From the NCBI RefSeq assembly GCF_900475415.1, contig NZ_LS483388.1, positions 854,001-918,000 on the forward strand: a DNA stretch of 64,000 bases. Reading direction: 5' to 3'. Under the pieces are notes generated by a model, which saw nothing but the letters and a program-made list of their open reading frames with translations, was not told where the DNA came from and made no database searches. Of the stretch, positions 1 through 9,829 are shown in pieces. This stretch comes from Streptococcus porcinus. GTDB taxonomy: Bacteria; Bacillota; Bacilli; Lactobacillales; Streptococcaceae. Both the position numbers and the translations under genes were made by a program. The stretch's first letter is position 1. Every line of letters starts with the position of its first letter.

Positions 1-191
1 GTGGGATTAGTCGAGCTCAGGTTGCCTTGGCATGGCTCTGGCAAAAAGGAATTCACTCCCCAATCGTTGGTGTAACGAAAGAAAAATATTTGGATGATTT
101 TATAGGCGCCTTTAACTTGACATTGACGCCAGAGGAAATCGAGTTTTTGGATGAGAAATACTTGCCTCATAAAATTGTCGGTGCCATCTAA
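1..191 (+). CDS. Aldo/keto reductase, C-terminal end (partial)
   Basis: The reading frame is open from base 3 to a TAA at 189-191, giving about 62 residues; the 5' part lies outside the window. The visible end contains a run like AWLWQKGIHSPIVGVTK, which fits the C-terminal barrel strand and helix of aldo/keto reductases, where the W-x-x-x-x-G-x-x-P-I-V-G pattern helps hold NADPH. It then has LTPEEIEFLDEKYLPH, another family-typical tail. It would be a cytosolic NADPH-dependent carbonyl reductase of unknown substrate. A strong terminator follows directly. The family assignment is good; the substrate cannot be told. Confidence 0.8.
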   Translation, partial: GISRAQVALAWLWQKGIHSPIVGVTKEKYLDDFIGAFNLTLTPEEIEFLDEKYLPHKIVGAI

Positions 192-199
192 TGATCACT

Positions 200-227
200 A
201 GTCTTGCAAATCTGCAAGACTTTTTTT
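200..227 (+). terminator. Rho-independent terminator after the aldo/keto reductase
   Basis: A 9-bp perfect inverted repeat (AGTCTTGCA / TGCAAGACT) with a short loop is followed by a run of seven T. It lies nine bases after the stop codon. Confidence 0.9.
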
Positions 228-231
228 ACAT

Positions 232-260
232 TTTACAATCTTTAGTAAAAGTTTTATAAT
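232..260 (+). promoter_or_regulatory. Promoter of the YeiH-family gene
   Basis: TTTACA at 232-237 and TATAAT at 255-260 are separated by 17 bases, a near-consensus sigma-A promoter. A ribosome site AAAGGAGG lies at 271-278, just before the ATG at 283. Confidence 0.75.
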
Positions 261-282
261 AGTCTGCAGAAAAGGAGGCTCT

Positions 283-1302
283 ATGTTATCAATCCAGAAG
301 AAGGTTCCGGGTATTCTCATCTGTTTGATGATTGCTGTTCCGGCTTGGATTTTAGGTCAAGTTCTGCCTATTATCGGTGGTCCTGTTTTTGGGATTTTGT
401 TAGGTATGCTTGTGGCTTTCTTTTACCACAGTCGTGAGAAAGGACAAGCTGGGATAGGCTTTACCTCTAAATATATTTTACAAATAGCGGTGGTTCTTTT
501 AGGATTTGGACTTAATTTGACACAAGTTGTGAAAGTTGGTCTTTCTTCATTACCTATTATTATTTCGACTATCGTGACAGCATTACTTGTTGCTTTTTTC
601 TTACAAAAAGCATTAAGGATTGATGTCCATACAGCAACTTTAGTTGGGGTTGGTTCATCTATTTGTGGGGGTTCAGCTATTGCCGCAACAGCACCAGTTA
701 TTGGTGCTAAAGATGATGAGATTGCAAAGGCTATCTCTGTCATTTTTCTTTTTAACATCATTGCCGCTATGCTCTTTCCAAGCTTAGGGCAACTGCTAGG
801 TTTGTCTAATCATGGCTTTGCCCTCTTTGCAGGGACAGCTGTTAATGATACCTCATCAGTAACTGCAACGGCAGCTTCATGGGATGCTTTGCACCAGGCT
901 AATACTTTGGATGAAGCAACCATTGTTAAATTAACGCGGACGCTAGCTATTATTCCTATCACTCTAGGATTAGCCTCCCATAACGTTAGAAAAGAGAAAC
1001 ATTCACCGGCTCAGAATAATTTTAGTTGGAAGAAAGCATTTCCTACTTTTGTTCTCTTTTTTTTAATGGCTTCGCTGGTGACAACTCTGGTATCAGCTCT
1101 AGGTATTCATCTAGCTTTATTTGAAGGCTTAAAAACACTCTCAAAATTTTTCATTGTCATGGCTATGGCAGCTATTGGTCTCAATACCAATTTGGTTAAA
1201 TTGGTTAAAAGTGGTGGGAAAGCCATTATCTTGGGTGCTGCCTGTTGGTGCGCAATTACTTGTGTCAGCCTTCTTATGCAAATTTTACTGGGAGTTTGGT
1301 AG
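283..1302 (+). CDS. YeiH/UPF0324 family membrane protein (putative sulfate exporter family)
   Basis: A 339-residue protein, almost entirely hydrophobic, with about ten predicted membrane segments. It matches the YeiH/YeeH family: the N-terminal [17 protein letters not shown] segment, a glycine-rich [12 protein letters not shown] stretch near residue 130, and [12 protein letters not shown] near residue 188 are family hallmarks. Members are proposed anion exporters, but the substrate is not firmly established. It sits alone between two terminators with its own promoter, so it is probably monocistronic. The start is fixed by AAAGGAGG four bases upstream. Confidence 0.85.
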   Translation: MLSIQKKVPGILICLMIAVPAWILGQVLPIIGGPVFGILLGMLVAFFYHSREKGQAGIGFTSKYILQIAVVLLGFGLNLTQVVKVGLSSLPIIISTIVTALLVAFFLQKALRIDVHTATLVGVGSSICGGSAIAATAPVIGAKDDEIAKAISVIFLFNIIAAMLFPSLGQLLGLSNHGFALFAGTAVNDTSSVTATAASWDALHQANTLDEATIVKLTRTLAIIPITLGLASHNVRKEKHSPAQNNFSWKKAFPTFVLFFLMASLVTTLVSALGIHLALFEGLKTLSKFFIVMAMAAIGLNTNLVKLVKSGGKAIILGAACWCAITCVSLLMQILLGVW

Positions 1303-1305
1303 TTT

Positions 1306-1337
1306 AAACTAGTCATTGAAAAAATGGCTAGTTTTTT
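1306..1337 (+). terminator. Terminator after the YeiH-family gene
   Basis: AAACTAGTCATT pairs with AATGGCTAGTTT (one G-T wobble) and is followed by a run of T, three bases after the stop codon. Confidence 0.85.
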
Positions 1338-1440
1338 AGGTGCACTTTTATTTGTAAGGTCATGCCAAGACTTGCAGGAGCTCTGAACTTTTGATAGTCT
1401 ATTAATGATAGAAAGATTTTATATGAAGGAGGTGGGTCTG

Positions 1441-2625
1441 ATGACTGTCCTTAAGAAGGTGGTCTTTTTTAGTTTAGAAGTCATTGTCTTTACGGTTTTT
1501 ATCTTTAACGTGGCAACTTTATTTCCCATTCCCTACCTTGGTTCCATTGCTAACCATTATACAGTGCCCTATGTTCGAGTATGGCTTCCTCTCTTATTTA
1601 TTTTATGTTTGATTAGTTTATATATGTTATTAACCCATAAAAAGAGCAAGTGGCATCTTTCCAATGCCATTATTGCTTCTCTGAGTTTAATTATGGGGAT
1701 TTATATCATTATTATGATTCAGACCCATGTTAACCAGCTGGGTGGCAGGATTTCTTTTTTAAATTCCTATCAGGTAGAGGAGACCTCAGGAATTTCTGTG
1801 GATGTTAAGACTTATAGTAGCTCAGAATTAGGTGATGTTAAACTAAACGTCTATTATAAGGAAAATGAGATTAAAAATAAGCCGGTCCTCGTTTATATTC
1901 ATGGTGGTGGCTGGATTGCAGGGCATCGTTCTTCTCATTCTTATTATTGGAAAAGTTTTGCCAAAGATAATTACGTAGTGGTTAGTTTAGACTATGATCT
2001 TTCTAATAAACATCGGCACCTATCCGATACTACAGAAAAGCAATTAACTAAAGGCTTTGCTTGGATTGCTAACAACATTGAAAATTATGGTGGTTCCACT
2101 GAACGTTTATATACGACAGGAGTTTCAGCTGGTGGTAATTTAGCTCTAGAGCTCTCTTATAAAATTAATAGTGGCACCTACAAATGGGCAGATGGCACTA
2201 GACTACCTAAGATATCAGCGGTAGCCGTTTCTTATCCTGTAGCTAGTCCAAAAGCTTTTTACGAGAATAGTGACCTAGTTAAGGGAGATATTGCCAAGTA
2301 TATGGTTGTGTCTTATTTAGGGGGGCGTCCGGATCAGTTACCTAAAAAATATGCTCAACTAACGCCAAAAAATGCCATTTCGTCCCAAAGTCCGCCAACC
2401 TTGCTAATGGCGGGACAACGTGATACCTTGGTTCCTCAGGAACCTACTTACCATTTAGCCGAAGTTTTGAAAGAAAAGAAGATTCCAAATAAACTGGTCA
2501 TCATTCCTTTTACTAATCATGCCTATGATCGGATTAATGGTAACCTAGGGAGTCAGGCTTATTTAAACCTTAGTAAAGATTGGTTCAAAACTTACCCTGA
2601 AAAGGCAGGGGACCATAAGCACTAA
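1441..2625 (+). CDS. Membrane-anchored alpha/beta hydrolase (esterase/lipase-like)
   Basis: A 394-residue protein. Roughly residues 1-105 form four hydrophobic segments; the rest is an alpha/beta-hydrolase domain. VYIHGGGW near residue 150 is the oxyanion-hole HGGGW motif of the hormone-sensitive-lipase type, GVSAGG near 230 holds the nucleophile Ser, and RDTLVP and TNHAYD near the end supply the acid and His. The active domain should lie outside the membrane or at its face, acting on a small ester or acyl group; the substrate is unknown. The frame is open from an ATG at 1405, but the site AAGGAGGTG at 1426-1434 is ideally placed for the ATG at 1441, so that start is preferred. Confidence 0.85.
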   Translation: MTVLKKVVFFSLEVIVFTVFIFNVATLFPIPYLGSIANHYTVPYVRVWLPLLFILCLISLYMLLTHKKSKWHLSNAIIASLSLIMGIYIIIMIQTHVNQLGGRISFLNSYQVEETSGISVDVKTYSSSELGDVKLNVYYKENEIKNKPVLVYIHGGGWIAGHRSSHSYYWKSFAKDNYVVVSLDYDLSNKHRHLSDTTEKQLTKGFAWIANNIENYGGSTERLYTTGVSAGGNLALELSYKINSGTYKWADGTRLPKISAVAVSYPVASPKAFYENSDLVKGDIAKYMVVSYLGGRPDQLPKKYAQLTPKNAISSQSPPTLLMAGQRDTLVPQEPTYHLAEVLKEKKIPNKLVIIPFTNHAYDRINGNLGSQAYLNLSKDWFKTYPEKAGDHKH

Positions 2626-2701
2626 ACTACTTTCTAACAGTTAATTATGTTAGAATAAAACTATATTCAAGGCTACTTACCAGTATCAAAAAGGAGATTT
2701 T

Positions 2702-3319
2702 GTGAGAAAATATTTACAAGAATTTGAAAAAGAAGTTTCAGACTATCTAGAGATGATTTTGTCCTTCATCCTGATGCTAGCCATGGTTTTCTTTGCCTTT
2801 TCGCTTTTAAAAGATATGACGGGCTTTATGTCAAGTAGCGTAGATGATCTAGAATTATTTGATTTAGTTCTAGCGAGAGCAATGGCCTTAGCAGTTGGTA
2901 TCGAGTTGATAAAGATGATTTCGAATCCTAGCCCTCAAACGGTGATTGAAGTTCTTCTCTTTGCTTTGACTCGTCAGTTGATTGTCGATCATCCTAATAT
3001 GTTGAACTTTCTTTTTGGTATCATCGCTGTAGCTGTTTTATTTGCTATCCGTAGGTATCTCTTTGTGCGGATGGATAATGCAGCTCATATGATTGTTCGT
3101 GGTAGTTATAAACTGAAAATGATTAATATCTTAGCACGGACCAATATTCCAGGTGAAAAAGAGGATACTCTCTGCAGTTTTATGGCTCGCAAGCTAGAGG
3201 CTGATGATAGAACCATCTCAGTGGGCTCCATTGTCTATTTAGATAATCTGGCTTTGAGAGTTGATAAAATGAACGGCAACTCCATAAGTCGAGTTGAAAT
3301 TATTAAATATCATTCATAA
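2702..3319 (+). CDS. Small membrane protein, PsiE-like with a cytosolic C-terminal domain
   Basis: A 205-residue protein beginning with GTG; AAAAGGAG lies seven bases upstream. Residues 20-120 contain about four hydrophobic segments and resemble the PsiE (phosphate-starvation-inducible) membrane fold. Residues 130-205 look like a small soluble domain of the TrkA-C or transporter-associated type, with an alternating beta pattern. Function is unknown; a ligand-sensing membrane protein is only an inference. It sits alone and ends at a terminator. Confidence 0.6.
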   Translation: MRKYLQEFEKEVSDYLEMILSFILMLAMVFFAFSLLKDMTGFMSSSVDDLELFDLVLARAMALAVGIELIKMISNPSPQTVIEVLLFALTRQLIVDHPNMLNFLFGIIAVAVLFAIRRYLFVRMDNAAHMIVRGSYKLKMINILARTNIPGEKEDTLCSFMARKLEADDRTISVGSIVYLDNLALRVDKMNGNSISRVEIIKYHS

Positions 3320-3323
3320 CAAG

Positions 3324-3355
3324 AAGTAGCTTAGTTGAACTGGGCTACTTTTTTG
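3324..3355 (+). terminator. Terminator after the PsiE-like gene
   Basis: AAGTAGC pairs with GCTACTT across a 13-base loop and is followed by six T. Confidence 0.8.
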
Positions 3356-3423
3356 TTGGACAGTAAAAAATAAGAAGTGGTGCTAGTTGAAGTTCTAACT
3401 TTTCTGAAAATTATCCAGAAAGG

Positions 3424-3452
3424 TTGCAAATATTTTAAAAATTAGGTAAACT
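3424..3452 (+). promoter_or_regulatory. Promoter of the DoxX-family gene
   Basis: TTGCAA at 3424-3429 and TAAACT at 3447-3452 are spaced by 17 bases. TAGGAGG follows upstream of the ATG at 3509. Confidence 0.55.
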
Positions 3453-3508
3453 AGATATCAAACTATTAATAGTTAGTAATAACATAACTGCTTTAGGAGG
3501 AGTCATTT

Positions 3509-3907
3509 ATGAAAGAAAAATTGAATCACTTACAACCCTATGCTATTTCATTATTAAGGATTGTATCAGGTTACATGATTATGTGTCATGGTTTGGATAA
3601 AGTTTTTGGACTTTTTGGAGGCAAAGTTCCTCTAGCATCGTTAGTGGGAATTGGTGGATTAATTGAATTAGGTGCAGGTTTATTAATTATGATCGGACTT
3701 GGAACGCGTATAGCTTCCTTTATCCTTTCTGGGCAAATGGCAGTTGCTTATTTTATGTTTCATGGCCTAGCAGGAAACGTTTTCTTACCTTCTGTCAATA
3801 AAGGGGAACTAGCAGCTTTATATGCCTTTGTATTCTTCCTTTTTGTTTTCACAGGGAGTGGTACGTTAGCTCTTGATAATTTCTTGTCAAAAAAAGCCAA
3901 CAATTAG
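3509..3907 (+). CDS. DoxX family membrane protein
   Basis: A 132-residue protein with four predicted membrane helices. ISLLRIVSGYMIMCHGLDKVFGLFGG at the N terminus and LGTRIASFILSGQMAVAYF in the middle match the DoxX/YphA family of small quinone-linked or redox-partner membrane proteins. In other bacteria relatives pair with oxidoreductases, but no such partner lies next to it here. It has its own promoter and terminator and a strong ribosome site (AGGAGGAG), so it is likely an independent unit. The physiological role in streptococci is not known. Confidence 0.85.
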   Translation: MKEKLNHLQPYAISLLRIVSGYMIMCHGLDKVFGLFGGKVPLASLVGIGGLIELGAGLLIMIGLGTRIASFILSGQMAVAYFMFHGLAGNVFLPSVNKGELAALYAFVFFLFVFTGSGTLALDNFLSKKANN

Positions 3908-3921
3908 CAAATAAGTATAAG

Positions 3922-3950
3922 AAAGAGGGCTTTTAAAAAGTCCTCTTTTA
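3922..3950 (+). terminator. Terminator after the DoxX-family gene
   Basis: AAAGAGGGCTT pairs with AAGTCCTCTTT (one G-T pair) and ends in a T run. Confidence 0.8.
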
Positions 3951-4124
3951 ATATGAAATAATCGACTATGGATTGGAATTAGCAACTGAAATGCTACTAA
4001 ATGACTAGGAGATTGATGGAGACTTCTTATTGACATGAAGAAAGCTATTATTCTGAAGGATTTCATTGTTTTTTTATGTTATAATAGTTGCAATTTCGCT
4101 CAATAATCTTTTGAAAGGATTTCT

Positions 4125-4823
4125 ATGACATATCGATTTTTATTATTTGACCTTGATCATACCCTACTAGACTTCGATAAGGCAGAAGATATCGCCTTAA
4201 CAGCCTTATTGGAAGAATGTAAAGTAGTAGATATTCAAAGTTATAAAGATTACTATAAATCTATGAACAAAGCAATGTGGAAAGGATTAGAGCTTAAATT
4301 ACTAAGCAAAAAAGAGCTAGTTAATACCCGTTTCACTAAATTGTTTGAACATTTTGGTCGAACAGTCGATGGTATCTATCTAGCCGAAAGATATCAGGCC
4401 CATCTTCAAAATCAAGGGCAAAGCTATCCTGGTGCCAAAGCCTTATTAGAGACCTTGAAAGTAAATGGTTTTGCTATTTATGCGGCGACTAATGGCCTTA
4501 GTCAGATTCAAACTAGTCGTTTGAAAAAAGCAGGCCTAGCAGAATATTTTGAAAAGATTTTTGTTTCAGAAGCTTCTGGCAGTCAAAAGCCGGATAAATT
4601 TTTTTATGACTGGATAGGAGAACAAATTCCAAACTATAATCCCGCAGAGGCATTAATGATTGGCGATAGTCTAACTGCTGATATTCAAGGTGGGATAAAC
4701 GCTGGTATTGATACAGTTTGGTATAACCCCAAGCAATTAGAAAATAAAAGTTCTGTTCTGCCGACCTATCAAGTACATAACTATCAAGAATTACTAACCA
4801 TTCTTCATGTGGATGACAAATAG
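4125..4823 (+). CDS. HAD hydrolase, YjjG/YfnB-type nucleotidase
   Basis: A 232-residue HAD-superfamily phosphatase. Motif I is DLDHTLLDF near residue 10 with both catalytic Asp; motif II is in AATNGLS near 122; the Lys of motif III is in SQKPDK near 155; motif IV is MIGDSLTADIQGG near 180. A helical C1 cap (residues 20-90) places it in the YjjG group, known to dephosphorylate non-canonical pyrimidine nucleotides. The exact substrate is inferred from family only. It is followed by a perfect terminator and is probably monocistronic. A TATAAT box lies at 4080-4085. Confidence 0.82.
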   Translation: MTYRFLLFDLDHTLLDFDKAEDIALTALLEECKVVDIQSYKDYYKSMNKAMWKGLELKLLSKKELVNTRFTKLFEHFGRTVDGIYLAERYQAHLQNQGQSYPGAKALLETLKVNGFAIYAATNGLSQIQTSRLKKAGLAEYFEKIFVSEASGSQKPDKFFYDWIGEQIPNYNPAEALMIGDSLTADIQGGINAGIDTVWYNPKQLENKSSVLPTYQVHNYQELLTILHVDDK

Positions 4824-4850
4824 CTTATTAAAAGAATAAAGTTATATTTG

Positions 4851-4874
4851 AGACAGCTCGCGCTGTCTTTTTTT
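4851..4874 (+). terminator. Terminator after the HAD hydrolase gene
   Basis: A perfect 7-bp stem AGACAGC / GCTGTCT with a 4-base loop is followed by seven to nine T. Confidence 0.9.
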
Positions 4875-4956
4875 AGATAAGAAGAGACTCTATTAGCAAT
4901 TGTTTTTTGGTAAATTTAAAATGTTTTAGAAAATATTAGATTTCCATAGCGTTTTT

Positions 4957-4985
4957 TTGAAATCGGTATCATTTTCTGATAGACT
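4957..4985 (+). promoter_or_regulatory. Probable promoter of the aldehyde dehydrogenase gene
   Basis: TTGAAA at 4957-4962 and TAGACT at 4980-4985 have a 17-base spacer; AAAGGAGG follows before the ATG at 5013. Confidence 0.5.
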
Positions 4986-5012
4986 TTAATTAATAACAAA
5001 AGGAGGCTTATT

Positions 5013-6386
5013 ATGGCGTATAAAACAATTTACCCTTTTACAAATGAAGTTCTTAAAGAATATGAGAACACTAGTGATGCACAATTAGAAGAAGTGCTTG
5101 AGACAGCTCACAAACTTTATAAAAAATGGCGTCAGGAAGACCATTTAGAAGATCGTAAAGAGCAATTACATGAAGTCGCTAGTATTTTACGTCGTGACCG
5201 TGACAAATATGCGGAAATCTTGACTAAAGATATGGGGAAACTTTTCACTGAGGCTCAAGGTGAAATTGAACTCTGTGCTGATATTGCTGACTACTACGCT
5301 GATAATGCTGATAAGTTCTTAGAAGCAACGCCACTAGCTACTGATACAGGTGAAGCATACTATATCAAACAATCTACAGGTGTTGTTCTTGCAGTTGAGC
5401 CATGGAACTTCCCATATTATCAAATCATGCGAGTGTTTGCGCCAAACTTTATCGTTGGTAATCCAATGGTTTTAAAACATGCTTCAATCTGTCCGTGGTC
5501 TGCTCAATCTTTTGAAGAGTTAGTTATTGAAGCAGGAGCTGAAAAAGGAGCTTTCACTAACCTCTTTGTCTCTTATGATCAAGTTTCAACAATTATTGCT
5601 GACAAACGTATCGTCGGTGTCTGCTTAACAGGCTCTGAGCGTGGTGGTGCATCCATTGCGGAAGAAGCAGGTAAAAACTTGAAAAAAACGACGCTTGAAC
5701 TAGGAGGCGATGATGCCTTTATCGTCCTTGATGATGCTGATTGGGATGAATTAGAAAAAGTGCTTTTCTTCTCACGGCTATACAATGCTGGTCAAGTATG
5801 TACTTCTTCAAAACGTTTTATCGTCCTTGAAAAAGACTATGACCGTTTTAAAGAATTATTGACTAAAGTCTTTAAAACAGCTAAATGGGGTGACCCAATG
5901 GATCCAGAAACAACTTTGGCACCATTGTCATCAGCTCAAGCTAAAGAAGATGTTCTTGCTCAAATTAAATTAGCTGTCGATAAGGGCGCTGAATTAGTTT
6001 ACGGTGGTGAAGCCATTGATCACCCAGGTAACTTTGTTATGCCAACCATCATTTCTGGTTTGACAAAAGATAACCCAATCTACTACCAAGAAATCTTTGG
6101 CCCTGTTGGTGAAATCTACAAGGTGGCTTCAGAAGAAGAAGCTATTGAAGTAGCAAATGATTCTAATTATGGTCTAGGTGGAACAATCTTCAGTAGTAAT
6201 AAAGAACACGCAGAAGCTGTAGCCGCTAAAATTGAAACTGGGATGTCCTTCATCAATTCAGGTTGGGCTTCACTTCCAGAACTTCCATTTGGAGGCATTA
6301 AAAATTCAGGTTACGGCCGTGAGTTGAGTGAATTAGGCTTCAACGCATTTGTCAACGAACACTTAATCTACACACCCAAAAAATAA
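5013..6386 (+). CDS. gabD: NAD(P)-dependent aldehyde dehydrogenase (succinate-semialdehyde type)
   Basis: A 457-residue enzyme of the aldehyde dehydrogenase superfamily, cytosolic, oxidising an aldehyde to the acid with NAD(P). PWNFP near residue 130 is the substrate/cofactor motif, LELGG holds the general base Glu229, and GQVCTSSKR holds the nucleophile Cys263. The short length and the PWNFPYYQIMR context fit the bacterial succinate-semialdehyde dehydrogenase group. No gamma-aminobutyrate pathway gene is adjacent, so the real substrate may be another semialdehyde. The start is set by AAAGGAGG eight bases upstream. Confidence 0.82.
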   Translation: MAYKTIYPFTNEVLKEYENTSDAQLEEVLETAHKLYKKWRQEDHLEDRKEQLHEVASILRRDRDKYAEILTKDMGKLFTEAQGEIELCADIADYYADNADKFLEATPLATDTGEAYYIKQSTGVVLAVEPWNFPYYQIMRVFAPNFIVGNPMVLKHASICPWSAQSFEELVIEAGAEKGAFTNLFVSYDQVSTIIADKRIVGVCLTGSERGGASIAEEAGKNLKKTTLELGGDDAFIVLDDADWDELEKVLFFSRLYNAGQVCTSSKRFIVLEKDYDRFKELLTKVFKTAKWGDPMDPETTLAPLSSAQAKEDVLAQIKLAVDKGAELVYGGEAIDHPGNFVMPTIISGLTKDNPIYYQEIFGPVGEIYKVASEEEAIEVANDSNYGLGGTIFSSNKEHAEAVAAKIETGMSFINSGWASLPELPFGGIKNSGYGRELSELGFNAFVNEHLIYTPKK

Positions 6387-6407
6387 GATAGTTGGCTAAA
6401 ATAAATT

Positions 6408-6442
6408 AAGGCTTAAAGGGAAACTTTTAAGCCTTCTTTTTA
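6408..6442 (+). terminator. Terminator after the aldehyde dehydrogenase gene
   Basis: AAGGCTTAAA pairs with TTTAAGCCTT, followed by CTTTTTT. It ends only four bases before the ribosome site of the next gene. Confidence 0.8.
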
Positions 6443-6458
6443 AGGAAAGGAGATGCTT

Positions 6459-7262
6459 GTGGACATCAAAGTCTTCGCTACCGATATGGATGGGACATTC
6501 TTAAACAGTCAGCACGATTATGATCGTCAGCGTTTTGCTCATCTTTTTGAAAAAATCGATGCTCAGCAAAAGCATTTTGTAGCAATTAGTGGTAATCAGT
6601 ATTATCAGATTAGAGAATTTTTCCCTGGCTATGCTGATAAGATGACCATTGTTGGAGAAAATGGGGCCTATATTGTTGATAAAGGACAACTTCTGAAAAC
6701 CTTCCCATTGAATAATGATATTGTTAGTGTTTTGATTGATTACCTTTATGCTAATAAGCTAGCTCATCGAGCTCTAGCATGCGGAGAAAAATCTGCTTAT
6801 ATCTTAGATTCTGCTAGCGCAGCTGATAAGGAGATGTTTTCTCTTTACTATACTGAACTAGTAATTATTGAGTCTTTTAAAGCTCTGCCTGCTGACAATA
6901 TCCTAAAATTTTCTTTCAATAGCTCTATTTCTGAGACGCAAGCAATTGTTGAGTCCTTGAATATTCGTTTAGATGGACGGGTTTTAGCGGTAGAAACGGG
7001 TAATGGGAATGTTGATGTTATTGGTAAAGATATCAATAAAGGAAGTGCTTTGAGGTTTTTACTTGATTATTGGAAGCTATCGCCCAAAAACTTAGTTGCT
7101 TTTGGAGATAGTCAGAACGATTTAGAAATGTTGACTATGACTGACAATTCATATGCGATGATGAATGCGGCTGAGAAGGTTAAAGAAGCAGCATCTTTTA
7201 TCACTTCAAGTAATGACGATTGTGGTGTGATGGCAGTTATGGAAAAACTTATGGGTATTTAA
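6459..7262 (+). CDS. Cof-type HAD-IIB sugar-phosphate phosphatase
   Basis: A 267-residue HAD phosphatase of the Cof/YidA group. Motif I is ATDMDGTF near residue 9, AISGN near 46 is motif II, and FGDSQNDLEML near 208 is motif IV, with the large type IIB cap between. Such enzymes dephosphorylate sugar phosphates or related metabolites in the cytosol; this one's substrate is unknown. The frame also has an ATG at 6453, but AAAGGAG at 6446-6452 would touch it, whereas it is six bases from the GTG at 6459, so GTG is preferred. Confidence 0.82.
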   Translation: MDIKVFATDMDGTFLNSQHDYDRQRFAHLFEKIDAQQKHFVAISGNQYYQIREFFPGYADKMTIVGENGAYIVDKGQLLKTFPLNNDIVSVLIDYLYANKLAHRALACGEKSAYILDSASAADKEMFSLYYTELVIIESFKALPADNILKFSFNSSISETQAIVESLNIRLDGRVLAVETGNGNVDVIGKDINKGSALRFLLDYWKLSPKNLVAFGDSQNDLEMLTMTDNSYAMMNAAEKVKEAASFITSSNDDCGVMAVMEKLMGI

Positions 7263-7316
7263 AATAGGATCAGCCTTTTTAGAGTTAAAAGTGTAAAAAT
7301 TTGGTAAAATAAGGAC

Positions 7317-9110
7317 ATGAATGAACTGATTAAACACAAATTAGAATTGCTACCAGATAGTCCTGGATGCTATTTGCACAAAGATAAAAACGGCACAATT
7401 ATTTATGTCGGAAAAGCTAAAAATCTCCGAAATCGTGTTCGCTCCTATTTTAGAGGAAGTCATGATACTAAAACCGAGATGTTGGTGTCAGAGATTGCTG
7501 ATTTTGAATTTATAGTGACAGGGTCAAATACTGAGGCTCTACTTTTGGAAATTAATTTAATCCAAAAGAATATGCCTAAGTATAATATTAAACTCAAGGA
7601 TGATAAGTCCTATCCTTTTATCAAAATTACGAATGAGATTTTTCCACGCTTATTGATTACGCGTCAAATTAAAAAGAATGATGGTCTTTATTTTGGCCCT
7701 TACCCAGATTCCTATACAGCAAATGAAGTTAAAAAGCTTCTTGATCGGATTTTCCCTTTTAAGAAATGTACCAATCCAGTCAATAAAGTTTGTTTTTACT
7801 ACCATTTAGGCCAATGTAACGCTCATACAATTTGTCATACTGATAAAGCTTACTGGGACGGATTAGTTGAAGATGTTAAGCTTTTTCTAAATGGTAAGGA
7901 TGATAAAATTGTTGATAACTTAAAGGAAAAAATGACTGTTGCTGCTGAGAATATGGAATTTGAGCGGGCTGCGGAATTTCGTGATTTAATTTCTGGGATA
8001 GCTAAACTTCGGACCAAGCAACGGATTATGAGCAAGGATTTAAAAGACCGTGATATCTTTGGTTACTATGTGGATAAAGGTTGGATGTGCGTGCAAGTTT
8101 TTTTTGTTCGTCAAGGAAAACTTATTCAGCGGGATGTGAATATGTTTCCTTACTATAATAATGCAGAGGATGATTTTTTGACTTACATAGGTCAATTTTA
8201 TCAGGATAAAAGGCACTTTATCCCAAGCGAAATCTTTATCCCTTCAGAGGTGGATCAGGAATTGGTTGAAGCAATTGTTCCCACTAAAGTTATCAAACCC
8301 CAAAGGGGAGAAAAGAAACAACTGGTTGCATTGGCAACAAAAAATGCCCGTGTTAGCCTGCAACAAAAATTCGACCTTCTGGAGAAAGATTTGAAGAAGA
8401 CTCAAGGGGCAATTGAAAGTCTCGGTCAACTCATGGGGATAGCTCGTCCTGAAAGAATTGAAGCTTTTGACAACTCTAACATTCAAGGAACAAGTCCTGT
8501 CGCTGCAATGGTGGTGTTTGTGGATGGTAAGGCCAGCAAGCAAGACTACCGTAAATATAAAATTAAAACGGTACAGGGTCCAGATGACTATGCTAGTATG
8601 CGTGAAGTGATTTATCGACGTTATAGTCGTGTTTTAAAAGATGATTTGGTCGCACCTGATTTGATTATCATTGATGGTGGTCCTGGTCAGGTCAATATTG
8701 CAAAAGATGTGGTTCATCGCCAACTAGGTCTTTCCATTCCTATTGCTGGTTTGCAAAAAAATGATAAGCATCAGACACAGGAATTGCTGTTTGGTGATCC
8801 GCTAGCTGTTATTGATTTGCCGAGAAACTCAGAAGCATTTTTCTTGCTTCATCGGATTCAGGATGAAGTTCACCGCTTTGCTATTACCTTCCACCGTCAA
8901 GTACGAATTAAGAATTCATTCTCTTCAAAATTGGATGGGATTGATGGTCTTGGTCCAAAGCGCAAGCAAGCATTGTTGAAACATTTTAAGAGTCTAACAG
9001 CCATTAGTCAAGCTAGCTTAGATGATATTACCTCTTTAGGAATTCCTCAAAAAGTGGCAGAGTCTTTACTGGCATCCTTTGCCAATAAGGAGGCAGAGAG
9101 GAAACACTAA
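7317..9110 (+). CDS. uvrC: Excinuclease ABC subunit C
   Basis: A 597-residue UvrC, the nuclease that makes both incisions in nucleotide excision repair together with UvrA and UvrB. The GIY-YIG domain is residues 14-95 ([23 protein letters not shown]), a UVR domain that binds UvrB lies near residues 200-235 ([15 protein letters not shown]), the RNase-H-like nuclease domain covers about 370-530 ([10 protein letters not shown] with its Asp, [11 protein letters not shown]), and helix-hairpin-helix motifs close the protein ([19 protein letters not shown]). Full length. The start lacks a clear ribosome site; the ATG is only 54 bases after the previous stop. Confidence 0.97.
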   Translation: MNELIKHKLELLPDSPGCYLHKDKNGTIIYVGKAKNLRNRVRSYFRGSHDTKTEMLVSEIADFEFIVTGSNTEALLLEINLIQKNMPKYNIKLKDDKSYPFIKITNEIFPRLLITRQIKKNDGLYFGPYPDSYTANEVKKLLDRIFPFKKCTNPVNKVCFYYHLGQCNAHTICHTDKAYWDGLVEDVKLFLNGKDDKIVDNLKEKMTVAAENMEFERAAEFRDLISGIAKLRTKQRIMSKDLKDRDIFGYYVDKGWMCVQVFFVRQGKLIQRDVNMFPYYNNAEDDFLTYIGQFYQDKRHFIPSEIFIPSEVDQELVEAIVPTKVIKPQRGEKKQLVALATKNARVSLQQKFDLLEKDLKKTQGAIESLGQLMGIARPERIEAFDNSNIQGTSPVAAMVVFVDGKASKQDYRKYKIKTVQGPDDYASMREVIYRRYSRVLKDDLVAPDLIIIDGGPGQVNIAKDVVHRQLGLSIPIAGLQKNDKHQTQELLFGDPLAVIDLPRNSEAFFLLHRIQDEVHRFAITFHRQVRIKNSFSSKLDGIDGLGPKRKQALLKHFKSLTAISQASLDDITSLGIPQKVAESLLASFANKEAERKH

Positions 9111-9201
9111 TTAGTAGTAAATGGCTTTTTAAAAAGTCAAATGACCTAAAATATGGTAGAATAAAGTTTGAAAATACTTTAAACAGATTGGAATTTTGTC
9201 T

Positions 9202-9804
9202 ATGAAATTTCTCGAATTAAACAAAAAAAGACATGCTGTCAAGTCCTTTAATGATAAACCCGTTGACTATAAGGATTTGCGAACAGCAATTGAGATTGCT
9301 ACTTTAGCTCCTAGTGCTAATAATATTCAACCTTGGAAGTTTGTTGTTGTTGAAGATAAAAAAGCCGAATTAGCTAAAGATATGGTTCTTGGTAATAAAG
9401 TACAGATTGAGCAAGCTCAGTATGTTGTGGCACTTTTTTCGGATACTGATTTGATTCAAAGATCTCGGAAGATAGCACGAATTGGTGTGAAATCACTTCC
9501 TGATGATTTGATTGGTTATTATATGGAAACTCTGCCACCACGTTATGCTAAATTTGATGAGCTTGAAAAGGCAGAATACCTATCATTTAATTCTGGTCTG
9601 GTTGCTATGAATTTAGTCTTAGCTTTGACTGATCAGCGTATCGCTTCTAACATGATTCTAGGTTTTGACAAAACAAAAACCAATGAGATCTTAGACATTG
9701 ACAAGCGTTTTCGTCCAGAAATTTTGATTACTGTTGGTTACACTGATGATGTGATTGAACCAAGCTACCGTTTACCAGTTGATGAATTAATTGAACGTCG
9801 TTAA
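9202..9804 (+). CDS. Nitroreductase family protein
   Basis: A 200-residue FMN-dependent oxidoreductase. KKRHAVKSFNDKPV at the N terminus (Arg that binds FMN), LAPSANNIQPWKFVVVED near residue 37, and LALTDQRIASNMILGFD near 145 match the NfsA/NfsB-like nitroreductase fold. It would use NAD(P)H to reduce quinones or nitro compounds; the natural substrate is unknown. The ATG at 9202 is chosen over an in-frame TTG at 9196. It directly precedes pepV but a separate promoter lies between them. Confidence 0.85.
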   Translation: MKFLELNKKRHAVKSFNDKPVDYKDLRTAIEIATLAPSANNIQPWKFVVVEDKKAELAKDMVLGNKVQIEQAQYVVALFSDTDLIQRSRKIARIGVKSLPDDLIGYYMETLPPRYAKFDELEKAEYLSFNSGLVAMNLVLALTDQRIASNMILGFDKTKTNEILDIDKRFRPEILITVGYTDDVIEPSYRLPVDELIERR

Positions 9805-9829
9805 AGGCAGAGAAAATTCTGTTCAAACG